Notes: generated by a model not told the origin, from the sequence alone. A DNA stretch of 64,000 nt from Lotus japonicus (GCF_012489685.1 NC_080043.1:16176223-16240222), one strand, 5' to 3'; shown: positions 21,245-33,397, counted from the first letter of the stretch. Numbers and translations are program-made.

Positions 21245-21515
21245 ATATAGATGACTAATGTATTTTTCTCAAACAAAGAGGTCAACGTTTTTTTAAGGAA
21301 AAATAAAATATATTATAGTAAAAATATTTAAAAATATAAAAATTATTATTTGAAATATATTTCTAGTTTTATATTATTTCTCTTCCTATTGTTATGGTTA
21401 TTAATATTTCAAATAATAATTTTTATATTTTTAAATATTTTAACTATAATATATTTTATTTTTCCTTAAAAAAACGACCTTTTTGTTTGAGAAAAATACA
21501 TTAGTCATCTATATA
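21245..21515. repeat. Foldback MITE with ~110-bp arms
   Basis: A near-perfect palindrome. The left arm (about 21245-21355, from tatagatgactaatg through attattatttgaaat) is the reverse complement of the right arm (about 21405-21515), around a ~45-base loop. No ORF. Transcription would give a long hairpin RNA. The family is unassigned. Confidence 0.75.
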
Positions 21516-22497
21516 TATTATTTTGAAATTATCTATATATTATTAAAGTTGACTAGAGAAATCATGACTTAGTTAAATAGATCAAATTTACTCAACAATG
21601 TTTAATCATATGTACCATAAAAAACAATGTTTAATGGTTCTTTATAACAATTATCATAATTTTAAAATTTTGAAATTTATTTATTGTTGACGTAAAGAAT
21701 GAATAAAATTGTTTTGATGATATTCCTTATTTATTATTGAAAAAAAATTAAATTGACTTAATGATATTTAATATAATTTTTGTGAACATTTTATTAATGA
21801 GAATATACTAATTAATAATTAATGCTCCTTTAATTTAATATTAATATTTCTTAGAAGAGGGGGTATCCTCTTGCTTTCTTTCCAATTAATAATATTCTTC
21901 TGTTTTAAAAAAAAATTAATATTTCTTAGAAAACTCCTCAATTTATATGATTAAAATAATAAATTCAATTGAAATAAAATGAAATGAATTAATACCAATT
22001 ATTAAAATAGATATTAAAATTAGAAATAAGTAACATCTTTATAAAAATATTTTTAAATTATTCTTTTTCGAATAGGAGGGAACACATATTCCTCGTGTGG
22101 AGATAGTGGTTATTCTCCATGGGCTTTATTTGACCTAAACCCATGGGTACGAGCAGGGGAAGAGCCAGGAATTTTAGAAGGCGGTTAGGATCTAAAGGAG
22201 TATAATTTGTAAGAAAATTTTAAGTCCTATTATTGAAGGTTAAATCTTAAATGAGACTTTTTACAAACACTTGGTGTGTGCATAATTTTTATCACTTTTT
22301 TCCAAGCAAAATACAAGCATTACAAATTCAATCTCATATAATCAAACCAATTAAGCAACAAAAAAGAGAATTCAACTTATAAATTCGAGTTTGAACTCAT
22401 GAAAATTTGAATATCCATAACAAAATCTTCTAAAACAACACTTAAAAAGGTGGAGTATATCCACAGTCCAGTGCCCAATACAAATGGTCACTCAATG
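21516..22497. other. AT-rich spacer
   Basis: Simple AT-rich sequence upstream of NAC copy A, with no ORF or repeat that I can name. A short palindrome-like run around 22080-22130 (cacatattcctcgtgtgg) was not pursued. Confidence 0.4.
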
Positions 22498-23344
22498 CTC
22501 TGAAGCAGTGTTATCAGACTCGGACCGGTGATCGACTCGGTCGAGGTACTGGGTCAATGAGTCAATGGTTCAACCACTGGGTCACTGGTTGAACCGTTTA
22601 ACTCGGTCGATACTAAAAAAAATTAAAAAAAATTCATAATACCATAATAAAATGTCACAAAATACCATACACATAAAAGCAATATGGAATTTTTTACCAC
22701 AACAAAATGTCACAACTCACAAATAACTAAAATAAGTTTTAAACATCATCAAACAACATCGATTTTACGCTTTAATCACAACAAAAAGCGTATAAACAAG
22801 TTTAAAACAGAATCAACAACTAAGATCTTGTACATCATAAGCTAACAAATGATATATACACATGAAACAACTTGTATATAATCCAGTTTCTGATTCATGC
22901 TAGCTAAAAAGATTATCAATTTTTCAATTTTTTACAACACCAAAGCTTGTTATTCATATTCTTTAATTTGTCCTCAAAGAAACGACAAGAAGACTTTGCA
23001 AAGAAATTATATACAGAACAACTTGACTCATTCTATATTAAAAAATTAAAATAATTAATAATACTAACTAACATTAATTAATAACTTCATAATAAAAACA
23101 CATAAATAATTATTTTAACTTATTGTTAAATAACGTTTTTGAAACAATTGTTAAATAACGTTAAGAAATAGTTATTGTTATATATATATATATATAAGTA
23201 ATTATTATAATGGTTGGGTTGTGTTTTAGTTATTTTGTGTAACACTAATTTCGTTCAAAAAAAACTAATGTTTACTTGTCAAAGATTTGTATAGTATTAT
23301 TTTTGTTTATATAAATATAATTAATTGTAACCATTATATCAAAA

Positions 23345-23412
23345 CACTTGTCTAGCCTAGTGGTAAGGTTCACAGCATTGAATCTTGAGGGAATGGGTTC
23401 GAATCCAAGCTA
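23345..23412 (+). repeat. tRNA-like (SINE-type) segment inside the hAT element
   Basis: Has an A-box-like tagcctagtggtaaggtt and a perfect B-box ggttcgaatcc about 45 bases later, the RNA polymerase III promoter layout. No cloverleaf could be drawn, so it is a SINE head or tRNA relic and not a tRNA gene. Confidence 0.45.
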
Positions 23413-23459
23413 ACCACTTTTCCAAATTTTTTTCGCAACTAATAAATGCTAAGAAAAAA

Positions 23460-23605
23460 AAAAGTGCTATGTTCAAAAAAAATGTAGGAAAAATGAAAAG
23501 GCCGGTTCTAAGAAAAAAAGTGCTCTGTTCAAAAAAAAATGCAGGGAAAAAAATAGGTTGGTTCTAAGAAAAAAAAATGCTCTGTTCAAAAAAAAAAAGG
23601 CCGGT
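23460..23605. repeat. Tandem repeat, ~53-bp unit, about three copies
   Basis: Units contain 'aagtgctctgttcaaaa', an A-run and 'ggccggttctaag', and recur with small changes at roughly 23462, 23517 and 23570. Confidence 0.6.
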
Positions 23606-23910
23606 TCAACCGAGACCGGCCGAGTCTCTGGTTTAATCATAAAAACCGGCTGAGTTGACCGGTTCACACCGGGCGGCTTGCATGGCCGATCCGATGCTCG
23701 GCTCGAACCGGTCTAGGGTCCGGTTCCCAGTTCAACCAGTCGAACCGGCCGGTTCGAGCCGAGTTTTATAACACTGCTCTGAAGAGAAAATACATTGTAA
23801 GTACAACTGTACAAGCTTTGTATTCTCTTGTTGGGCTTTTGTCCCACCTTTGAAATGAAAACCCGAATTCTTTGACAAAAAACAACAACTGTACTAGCAA
23901 TGAACCATAG

Positions 23911-24218
23911 TGCTCCTCTGTTCCTTTTTAAGTGTTGTTTTAGAAGAATTTTTTTATTCCTATTTAACTATCGTTTTGATGTTTTAAGGTTACAATTTGT
24001 CAATTATACCCTTAATTTTTAATAACTCTATTTCACATTTTCCATAAAATTCTCCTTTCTTAATACTAACTCTAACAATCCACTATCTTGTTTGGAGAGC
24101 TTTATGACTTTATGATTGGGATGTGAGATGGTAGAATGGAAATAAAACTCTAATAATCCACTATCTTGATTTGAGAGCTTTATGCTAAAACGACACTTAA
24201 GAAGGAACGGAGGAAATA
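23911..24218. mobile_element. Stowaway/mariner-like MITE, ~308 bp
   Basis: The left end (ctcctctgttcctttttaag) and the reverse complement of the right end (atttcctccgttccttctta) form the familiar CTCCCTCCGTTCC-type terminal inverted repeat. An internal direct repeat (aatccactatcttg, twice) is present. No coding capacity. Confidence 0.6.
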
Positions 24219-25410
24219 TCTTACTAGGACAAAAAACTAGTGCAAATCAGAGGAATTGAAGACCGAGAAACATTATGACTTTTCCTTGCGAGTTGTAGTT
24301 GACGTGCACCTACTTCCTTTGGCAATTAATAAGAAAATTATCATAGCCATAGCATACTAGCTTAGCTATGATAATTCTGTTCTGATCCAAAACCCGCCCA
24401 CAATTGCAATTGCTTTTCCCCTATCATAGCAAATCAATAATGTTACTTACACACTTCTTTTTAACAAAGAAAATAACTTTGTTTGTCTTTGCAAACATAA
24501 CACTTGGCTTGCATACGTAGTTTCAAGCAGGATAAAGTTAATTTTTACAGGTTTGATGTTTGAAAGATTGAACCCATGATATAAAACAGACACAGAGGTA
24601 TGCAAATAGAAGATGAGTGTAAGTAAAAATAGAAAACAATATGGGTAAGCCTTAACTACAATGAGGGTTGATAGAAGCACATACATGTATAGAAAATGCA
24701 TCAACGACAGTAAACAATACCAGAAAAATAACATCAGGAGCAGACAGCAAACAGTACACCATCAAAACAGGAGACAACAGCCACAGTAAACAGCAAATAG
24801 AAACAACAGATCAGCAAGCAGCAGCCACGCAATTCTTAATAAATTTCATTTTTTCTATTTAAGTTGATTTATGCTCTTTAACTCTTGCTTGCCTTGAAAA
24901 ATATTTTGGTTTTGAAGAATTTCGAATTCAAACTAATTGCGTTTTAATTGTTATTATCCAAGCAAGTTCATTTAGTTAGAGGATTCTTTAACTGCTGATG
25001 AGACGATGAAGCGATTGTGAATTTATTCTCTAAGAACGTAAATCTCTAATGCTGATCGGTTGTTAGCTTTGAGGATTCAGTGATAATAGATAGTTCTTGT
25101 ACTTTGAAGCAGCGATTGCTAACCTTCTTAACTTGAACAAATCAAATTTTGAACAATTTTTCAGTGGAGAATCAAGATTTCTATCTCATGATAATGAGTT
25201 GGGATTCGACTCAAAGACTTAATAAAGTAGAATTAATCTTTTATAATCAAGTTTATTGCACTTGAATGTTATAATTCGAGGACTAACGCTTTCTCTCTTC
25301 TAATTGTTTTCGTTTACTCTGTCTTCAATCAATTGTTCATCAAGTCCTCGTGATATCGATCTTGTGTTCAACAAATTGTACTGTATTCAAAGCAGAATAC
25401 TTTGGCACAC
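24219..25410. other. Unassigned; possible old LTR from about 24840
   Basis: No gene. The stretch 24840-25400 ends in 'gtcctcgtgatatcgatc', typical in tone of the 3' part of plant gypsy LTRs, but I found neither end nor a convincing primer site. Weak call. Confidence 0.3.
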
Positions 25411-25817
25411 ATCACGACAGGGCGTTCATCACCTGCCACTGAGCAAATAGAGGATTTGAAACGGGAACACCATTACGCAAAGTTGGGGTGATAGTCTGTA
25501 CAAAATTTTGCTGAACAAATTTTGAGAGAGGATCAACTATAACATCAACAATATCATACAAGTTCTAATTCTGAAGAAGAGCGGTAACATGTTTACGCTA
25601 TAGAAGAAAAGTATCTGGTTTGAGTTTCAGTGTAATCACGTGCACCAAGGTGGAAAATGGCGGAGGAGTAGTATTATCAATCATTTGAAAAGTCAACACC
25701 AAAAGTCAACGGTCAAAGTCAACGATGCGGAAACCGAGGAGATAGGTCGGCAATGGAAGCGTCACGAATCCTGAGACAGGTCGGCGCATGGAAATCGAGA
25801 CTGGTCGCTACACGCTT

Positions 25818-28800
25818 TGTAACGCCCCGATTTCTCGAGTGTCACACAGTAAACCAAACATCACCATTTTCGTAAAGAATTTTCGCCGTTCAATTATTAA
25901 TCTTGACTTAATGACAAAAGTCCAATTATTACGAAACTCTTGAAAACTTTACGATATAAATCTGCGGAATAAATAAGACATGTACTTCTGAATAAAATAC
26001 TCGTAAATAAAGAAAATGTAATTCCAAAGTACATAAATTAAACCTTGGGCTGAAGCCCTACATCAGAGTACATCAAAAGAAAACCAGAAAGTAAAAATGA
26101 TAAATAATAGTTCGACACGAATTCTCAGCCCCACAGAAAGGAACCCTATAATTCTGATCCCGCTCCGGAATGTCAGCTCCCGCTCCACGCGCTCTCTTCT
26201 TAGACTGCTCCAGCTTTATCACGCTCTTCCGAGGTCCCACTCTAAAGCACTTTGGACGCCCAGGTACACGCTGCGCACAGACTCCCGACTTGGCCTCTGG
26301 TGGTGAAGACTCCACTGCCTCCTCCTCCTCGACCAACCGTGACTCCACTGTAGTGTTCTCCGAAGGATCTTCTTCCTCCTCGTCCACTGTAGTCTAATGA
26401 AACCTAGCGGGAGGATGTGGCAGCACAACAGTCCCATCCCTAAGGATCTGCCTCTCCACAACCGTCCCAGATCTGTTCCTCCCTAAGAGCTCTGCATCGC
26501 CGACGTAGACTCTCCGCTGGCCTACTCAGAACGATCTCCCATCTCACGATAGTCCCTAATATTGTGGTGGTCACCATATACCCCCCCCCCCCATATAAGC
26601 ACATAAACAAATAACAGGGTCAGATCACATGTTATCATAGAAACATTCACATGTTCATGTATTCTCATAAATAACAAGGTATAATAAGCATAATCTTTTC
26701 GTTATATCACAGTCAGTCACCTAAGTTCAGTTAGGCTAACGTCCTCACCATTCACACAACCACCTCAACACCAATGGCCATAATCACGATCATCCGCAGA
26801 TGAACAATTCTCGGAGGGGACACACCGTACAACCCTCATTCATGTGGGGGGACACACCGTCCGTCCACAGAATCACAAGGTGACCGCAGTCAACCAAATC
26901 ACGTGGGGACACACCGTACAACCCACAAAACACCCTCTCATGCAAGTAACCGTTTGTCTCTAACGGTACCATCGTTCTCATGGTCCATAGTCCTCACTAG
27001 ACCTATGTTCCAATTACATCACATTTTACTTGCAAGCGATTAAGTTCTCATTTCTCTTTATTAAGGCTCTATTAGTCAACCTAGAGTCTTAACATTTTCA
27101 CAAGACTTATACAACTTAATCACAATAATAACCACAGCACCAAAAGGAATTACACAGCTAGATGAGCGACCTTTTGGCAATAATCAAGATAGGCAACATA
27201 TAAGTCATACCAAGGCACTTAGACATGTTCTCATGCATATCAATACTTAGATCATGGCAACTTCACCAATCAAGCTATCACATAAACTTGTGCATGAGTC
27301 GGAAGGAAGAAATCTTGCCAACAACCACAAAAGTGGCTCGGCTGAACCCTACAGGGCTCAAGGGTTTTCAAAACAATTCCTTCCTTCCATATCAACTTCA
27401 CAAGTCAATGTCCAGCCAACAAACATAAGCATATACTCTCCAAAAATCCAGAATTGATCATGTTACAAATTGCTTGTTAAAATCATGTGAAAATCTAGGA
27501 AAATTTGGCATAAAATCATGGTTTTCATACATAAGACCTAGGGTCATTTGTCAAACATTAATCTATTGATCATGGCGTCACCCAAGCTTCACAAATATGG
27601 TAAAAATTCCAGTAGCAATCAGCAACAATCAATACATCAAGAAGCAAAAGAAAAATCCACCAAAACCGCATTTTTGTACACATGAAATCATAGCTTTTCA
27701 CATAGAAATCCCTAAATTCTACCCATTTCCTAGAGATCAGCCCTTACCTTGATTTCTTGATCTGAAAAGAATGGAAGAATGAAGCTTGGATAATCTGCTC
27801 CTTGCTGTCCAAGTTCCTCTTCTACTCGAACCCTAGCATTTAGACAGCAGGAACAGTGTGCATTAAAACTGGTCTCCAGAATTCATTTCTCAGCCTAAAT
27901 TGACATACTATACATGCCTGGAAAGATATTTTGAAAATCTACAACTTTATAGTTTGTCACTTTTTCATCTGAGACCCATAATTAGGTGATATTAGGCTCT
28001 GAAGCTCGCTGTCCAGTACAGAAAACTGGCAGTGATACTTTTACCTTCAAATTAATTTCTAACCATTTGAGTCCAAGGTTTCTAGGCCATGTTCCAGCAA
28101 ACATACAGCACATATTCCTCCTCTAAATTCCAGTAGCAACATCTCATCATAATCATTAAGAATTTAATCAATCTTAGGCATATGAATCATCATGAATCGG
28201 ATCTAAGCAAAACTCATAGCAAGGATGACATCTATAATAGTGATTTGCAAAGAGGCATGGCATCCATCATCTCATCATCTTAAACAGTAGGCATCACGAG
28301 CATATGGCAGATAGTCAAGCCCTAAACCCCTCATGCATTCCCATACATCATTTATCATCACAAAGATTCAACCCTTAATCATGCTTTCATGAAATTTTCA
28401 TCAAGAAACCTAGACTCTACCCTTACCTTGGCTGCTGGGAATGAGAGAGATGATGAAAAGATGAATGAAGAAGCCCTCTCCTTGCTGCACCTTCAGCCTT
28501 GGCTTGATCTACTTCTTTCTCTCTTGATCTCTCTTGCTTTCTCTCCTTCTTCTTCTTCTTTCTTTCCTTGCCGCCACCCTCTCTCACTCTCTCACTCTTT
28601 CTTTCTTTCTTTTTTTCTTCTGAATGTGTGTGGGAAAATGAGGGTTTGTGTTTGGGTTTCTCACTCAGCTCCTTTTGTCTCTCAAAAATCAGAAAACTCT
28701 CCCCCTTTTACCCTCAAACCGGCAGCTATACACACCCCTCCTAAGCCTTCACAAAACTTCCACCAATTTGAAAAGAGACAAGGCATTAATGGCTCATCAT

Positions 28801-29376
28801 TTGCCTATAATTCCCTTGTCCCAAAACTGATCAGCACTTAACTAAGAGACATAACTCCCAAATTTCCCCTTGACTCATGCACACCAAGTCAAACAAGTCT
28901 TCCCTCATTCCTTCCTCATGGAATTCGGCTAGCATACATCATGGGCTAGGTTTTCCTTTTCTCTTCTCCCTTCATAACTTGGCCCAAGTCCCACTAATTA
29001 CCCTCCTAACTACTGAATAAGAGGATAAAATAATTCAAGGCAAACTCCTTCCCTTGATTTTAAAGAAGTAAATTCGGAATTAAGAGAATTTCTTCTTGCA
29101 AAATTGCTTGTACAGAACAGTCTGACCTTCCGTCACTAAAACATGGCTATCTCGGGCTACAGAGGTCGGAATGACCTGAAACCAACGATAGAATTTAGCT
29201 AACTCAGAGAGCTACAACCCTCATGAAGGAAGCTTTTCAAGATTAGGTCTTTAAGACCTCTCAAAAATTCACACAAGGTCACAGACAGATTAGCAATTAA
29301 CTCAAACTTCACTAGAAACTTCACTTTTATTCAATAAATCACTTAAGCAATACATAAGCAAGGTTAGGGTCTTACA
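25818..29376. mobile_element. Solo LTR, Tekay-like (Ty3/gypsy), 3559 bp
   Basis: Starts TGTAACGCCCCGATTTC and ends AGGTTAGGGTCTTACA, with a perfect 5-bp target duplication cgctt (25813-25817 and 29377-29381). No gag or pol lies inside. Long LTRs beginning TGTAACRCCCCG are typical of chromovirus Tekay elements, and size and ends fit. It contains three copies of gggacacaccgt near 26817-26915. It arose by recombination between two LTRs that removed the internal region. ORFs inside it, such as 26073-26387 and 28389-28841, are not genes. Confidence 0.8.
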
Positions 29377-29395
29377 CGCTTCCTGAGGCGAGTGG

Positions 29396-29565
29396 TTTTT
29401 TTTGTAAGCAAAATGAATTCATTAAAATAGCACAAGCAGTGCTGAAATAACAGTTCACATCACAACACAGGCCACAAAAGCCAAAGAATAGAAACAAAAA
29501 CGAGAAAGGTAACAAAAATAGAAAGTAGAAAAAACCAGCAACAAATACTGGTTTACAAGTATTTG
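29396..29565 (-). mobile_element. LINE 3' tail, 170 bp, minus strand
   Basis: Begins with a T-run at 29396 (poly(A) on the minus strand), preceded on that strand by a LINE-like 3' untranslated sequence (taatgaattcattttgctt). It is flanked by a 13-14 bp duplication ttcctgaggcgRgt (29380 and 29566). A 5'-truncated L1-type insertion. Confidence 0.7.
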
Positions 29566-29885
29566 TTCCTGAGGCGGGTCGTGGCACGATTCTTGAGGTT
29601 GTCCGTACCACGATTCCCAAATCAATGGCGGACGGCAGCGGGGTCTGAAACTGAAGAAGAAGGAAGAAAGGTGGCGGCACAAGGTATGGAGGCTAGGGTT
29701 TGGAACCTAAACATGATATCATGTAAGATTAATAACTCTCACCACAAATTGTATGTGAGGTAGACAATGTTATTTATAATAAGAAAAACACAGAATATGC
29801 TAAGGAGTATTCTGAAGCATAATTTATCAAATAAAATAAAAAATATCTCTAACCGTCTCCTAGACTAAACCACTTACACACAGTT
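29566..29885 (-). mobile_element. Copia leader and LTR remnant, minus strand
   Basis: On the minus strand this reads as a copia LTR end (tgagagttattaatcttaca), a decayed primer site tgatatcatgtttagg, and a leader with 'aaaccctagcctcc'. The continuation lies at 25420-25812, separated by the solo LTR and the LINE tail. With both insertions removed the sequence is continuous (gctaca-cgctt-cctgaggcg). Coding sequence is too decayed to read. Confidence 0.5.
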
Positions 29886-31243
29886 GAAGGCTGCATTTAG
29901 AAGGTTGGGCAGAGTGGGGGGAGTTTTTATACAAAAACACGGGAAGAGAAATATATAGGAGGACTAAATTTGGATTTGTGAGATTTCTTATGAAAGATTT
30001 ATTGGTTTACTTGTCAGTCACTAAAAGTTAACAATCCAAAACGCCAAAGCTGCTTTTCGTGGCCGAAAATAATCCATTGATACATGTTGGGAAATAATCT
30101 GTTGGGGAAGATGTTGCAACTCCTGGATTGATGAAGATGTTGATGACAGAAGCACTTGAAGATTCAAAGCGTGCATACGCACTAACCTTTAGATTCAATT
30201 TGCCCCCACAAATTAATGTATATTGGATGCAATTGAGAAAACCAGCGAATTCCCTTCAGGATACCTTGAATTCCTTGATGTGGTTTGCACTAACACACCA
30301 AGCCTATCTTTGATAATAGTTCACAGAAGTATGATTCTCACACTTCACTCATGCATTAGTGAAGTGAAGGATGATTTGAAATTGGCCAAAATGAAGTCCA
30401 ATTTCGTGCATATGTTCTGTCTAGTTTTCTGCCCAAGTATCTCTTTATATAGAGATATTAATATCCCTCGGTGAAGAGAAATATCCCTTTGTGAAGATTC
30501 TCTTAAAACTGACATATTGTATTAATGTTCAAATTAAAATATATCCCTATTGTCACGTTGGTTCATCTGACAAACATGTCCAGTCACATGGACGCGTCTC
30601 GCGAGTTCGAATCCCGTCTTTTGCACCTTTTGGCTAAAATTTTGAATTCTTGATAATTCAAATTAAATAATGCAAAACGGAACCAACAAGATTCAAACCA
30701 GATGCGACGGTAAGTGGCTTGTTAGCCATCCGCTAGTCCACTATCAACATAATGATATAATTATGAAGTTTAAACATTATAACCATTAGAAAAGTACATA
30801 TTTCCAATTTATATTTTGGAAATATTTTCTCACAATACCTTATTCCACCTCCATTTATAGTGTGGGATATAATTAAATAGAAGTGATGAGAGAAGTACTA
30901 AAAGATATGGTGTGTGACGCGATATAAAAAGAAGAGAAATATAGAAATAAAAAATGATGAAAATAATAGGAAAGAGTATATAAATTGTAAATATATCAAA
31001 ATTATTATTTGGGAATCAAAACCGGAATACTGAATAAATGCATTTTCACTGCTAAACTCTAAACCTTAAACCATAAAATTGTAATTTAAGTAATTAAAAC
31101 CAATGAATAAAAGGATCATTGACCAAAATTGTGATGATCACCAGCCAAAATAATCAGATTACTTTACTACCTACAAAATTGATGAATCCAAATTCGTGAA
31201 AGGCTTTTTTAGAATCGTTTGGTTTCACTTGTTCTATATAACT
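29886..31243. other. Unassigned spacer
   Basis: No gene. Around 30100-30480 the sequence has LTR-like character (tatctctttatatagagat). At about 30560-30615 a B-box-like gagttcgaatcccg sits in a tRNA-like context, probably a SINE relic. The rest is AT-rich. Confidence 0.35.
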
Positions 31244-32248
31244 TCACATCACATTGCATCCCCTGGTGTTCTCCTCGCTGAAGTAGTTCCATGCTGGCTG
31301 AGTCGGAGGCTGAAGTCTTGGCTGATCAACAAATTGGTAGTGTTGGTAGTGCTGTTGATCTTGAACAAAAGCTGGAGGAGTTGTATATGAAGTTGGAGGC
31401 GGCATTACATAATAGGGGGCTGCAACTGCACAAGGTTGGTGTCGGTGAATGCAACAACCCTGAGGATGATGATGAGTTTGGATGTTACTATTTGGGTTCA
31501 TGCTTGGAGCTGGAACCAGGGAATTATTCACTTCTGGATTAGAAGAAGAATTTGCAAGCATGTTCTTGCTTCCATCACCACTATCTTTTTTCTCTTCTTT
31601 CTTTTCTTCTTCTACTTTCGCAACGCTGGACAGTTCTGCAATCTTTCCAACTTTTCGAAGCTTATTAATCAAAAGGCGTGGATGCACCTTTCCAATTATA
31701 GTTATCTTCGGCTCCTCAGGGTCTATAGCTATCACCGAAACACCTAACATAACAGATTAACAGTGTGAACCAATTACCATTAGAATGCATTAACCGCAGA
31801 AATAACAGAAAACTAGTAGTAAATCAAGATTTTTCAAAAGGTGCCAGTGCTAGTTTAGTTGGATTGAGAAGAGAAGGTTACTTCGGAGGAACACCGACAC
31901 CCGTACGACACCTATACGACACGTGTCAGACACTTTCTAACGTGTCTGATTAAAAAAATATTTTTTTCAGGTTCAGACAGCTGAGCCGACACCTCTTCTT
32001 GGCTTGACACCTCTAGGACACTTGTATTTTTAAAAAACATATAATTTTTAAGAGTGAACCATGACAAAAAAATTAATTTATCACTTGAAGAACCAGAGTC
32101 AAAGACATTTTCAATGATGATAATCAATAAAGGAGTAAAAATCAGTAGATAGGTTAGTTCTTTTTGTAGACAATTTGTCTTTTTACAAAGAAAACATTAA
32201 AGCAATTTCTTAAGCTTTATGATCAGAGTTTCATAAAAAATAACAAAG

Positions 32249-32281
<33 letters not shown>

Positions 32282-32678
32282 CGGTGGCCCCGTGTCTTGC
32301 TTTTTTTACTTTAGCCGTGTCGCGGTACCGGTGTCGTGTCGTGTCAGAGTGTCCGTGTCAGAGTCCGTGCTTCCTAGTGCAGCAGGCATATTTCAATAAA
32401 AAAATTCAAAAGGTTTTATATTAATGTATTGTATTTATATTATATACCTTCAATGCCTATTAGTGCCTTCTTAACTTTCTTCCTGCATCCATCACAGCAG
32501 TTAACGTACACCTTCAATTCAATCTAGTGGAGTAAAGTCAAGGGAAATTCGTTTTAGTTCAACTTCCATCATGTAGGAAAATATCACAAAGAAACAAAGG
32601 AAAATCACAAAGAAAATATAAATTATTTGTCGGGAAAGGGACCTTTAGTTCCACTGTAATCTGGGCAGTACTAGACAT
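31244..32678 (-). CDS. Heavy-metal-associated isoprenylated plant protein (HIPP), 203 aa
   Basis: Three exons on the minus strand: 32678-32643, 32523-32448 and 31743-31244, with GT-AG borders and matching phases. The HMA domain spans residues about 8-75: ITVELK, then IELKVYVNCCDGCRKKVKKA with the metal-binding Cys22-Asp-Gly-Cys25, and GVSVIAIDPEEPKITIIGKV. A Lys/Glu-rich linker, a Pro/His/Tyr/Gln-rich tail (QTHHHPQGCCIHRHQP) and a C-terminal CNVM follow. CNVM is a CaaX farnesylation signal that would anchor the protein to membranes. HIPPs bind copper, zinc or cadmium and act as metal chaperones or in stress and defence. I see no frame lesion. Intron 2 (704 bp) carries a repeat. Start chosen as the ATG giving a complete beta-alpha-beta HMA fold. 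Confidence 0.85.
31887..32375. repeat. GTGTC/GACAC-rich inverted-repeat element in a HIPP intron
   Basis: The left end (aggaacaccgacacccg) and the reverse complement of the right end (aggaagcacggactctg) are related, and both ends are full of GACAC/GTGTC motifs. An AT/GT microsatellite lies at about 32249-32280. Such GACACG-ended repeats are common in plant genomes and are probably non-autonomous DNA transposons. No clear target duplication was found. Confidence 0.5.
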
Positions 32679-32807
32679 TCTCTTAGTGGGCTTCCCAAAA
32701 CAGAATGAATGAATGCCTCTTAGTCTCTCTGCGTCTAATGAAAATTGGAATTACAAACAAAAATTGAAATAAACAAGCAAAGCTTTGCAAAATTGGGAAA
32801 AAAATAA

Positions 32808-33355
32808 GGCTTAAATACTCTAGGGGTCCCTGAAATTGTACCCCGTATCAAAATAAGTCCCTGAAATTTTTTTTTCCGATTCCGGATCCCTGGAATTGTT
32901 TTTTTAATCAGAATAAGTCCCTACGCCGGAGAAGACAGTGGTTGACGACGGCGGTCATGGCGGCGCTACGACCAGGGTGTTGGGCCGGCTTCGTCTCGTC
33001 CTCAGGAACTCAGTGGTGGTGGTCTCGTGGGCTGGGTCGTCACAGTTGAAGAGAAAAGGTCAGTCGCAAGCTGATTTCTTCTCGCCGGAATTTATGGAGC
33101 TTCTCGGTTTCTTCGTTTTAGCTTTGTTTCTTGCGATTTCTTCGCCCAGATCAGATATATGAAGGTCTAGGAGTGTTTTAAACATGTTATTTCATGGTTT
33201 GTGGAAACAATGAGGAGGCAACCACTGTCTTCTCCGGCGTAGGGACTTATTTTGATCAAACAAATTTTTCTAGGGACCCGGAATCGGAAAAAAAAATTTC
33301 AGGGACTTATTTTGATACGGGGTACAATTTCAGGGACCCCTAGAGTATTTAAGCC
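32808..33355. mobile_element. Mutator-type (MULE) non-autonomous element, 548 bp
   Basis: Terminal inverted repeats of about 135 bp start GGCTTAAATACTCTAGG and end CCTAGAGTATTTAAGCC. A perfect 9-bp target duplication, aaaaaataa, lies at 32799-32807 and 33356-33364; 9 bp is the Mutator signature. The inner ~275 bp is GC-rich (gacgacggcggtcatgg), unlike its surroundings, with an open frame at 32938-33162, which suggests captured host sequence (Pack-MULE style). No transposase. Confidence 0.85.
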
Positions 33356-33397
33356 AAAAAATAATTAATAAATGAATGAGAAGAGGAAAAGAGAGAA

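Larger units (their letters stand above)
22506..23776. mobile_element. Non-autonomous hAT element, 1271 bp
   Basis: Begins CAGTGTTATCAGACTCGG and ends GAGTTTTATAACACTG, an imperfect terminal inverted repeat. It is flanked by a perfect 8-bp target duplication ctctgaag (22498-22505 and 23777-23784), as hAT transposases make. The ends are rich in CCGGTTCGA/GGTTGAACC subterminal motifs. No transposase is present, so it would depend on an autonomous relative. It contains a tRNA-like repeat and a ~53-bp tandem repeat. Confidence 0.85.

Noticed and set aside
23345..23412. tRNA gene
   Set aside because: Good A and B boxes but no acceptor or anticodon stems could be paired, and it lies inside a transposon.
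28389..28841. 150-aa ORF
   Set aside because: Lies within the solo LTR, is low-complexity Leu/Ser-rich from a CT-rich tract, and has no recognisable domain.
29372..29763. Hydrophobic Phe/Leu-rich ORFs around the LINE tail
   Set aside because: They read the T-rich complement of a LINE 3' end and cross the target duplication.
30560..30615. tRNA gene from gttcgaatcccg
   Set aside because: Only the B-box half is convincing; no cloverleaf.
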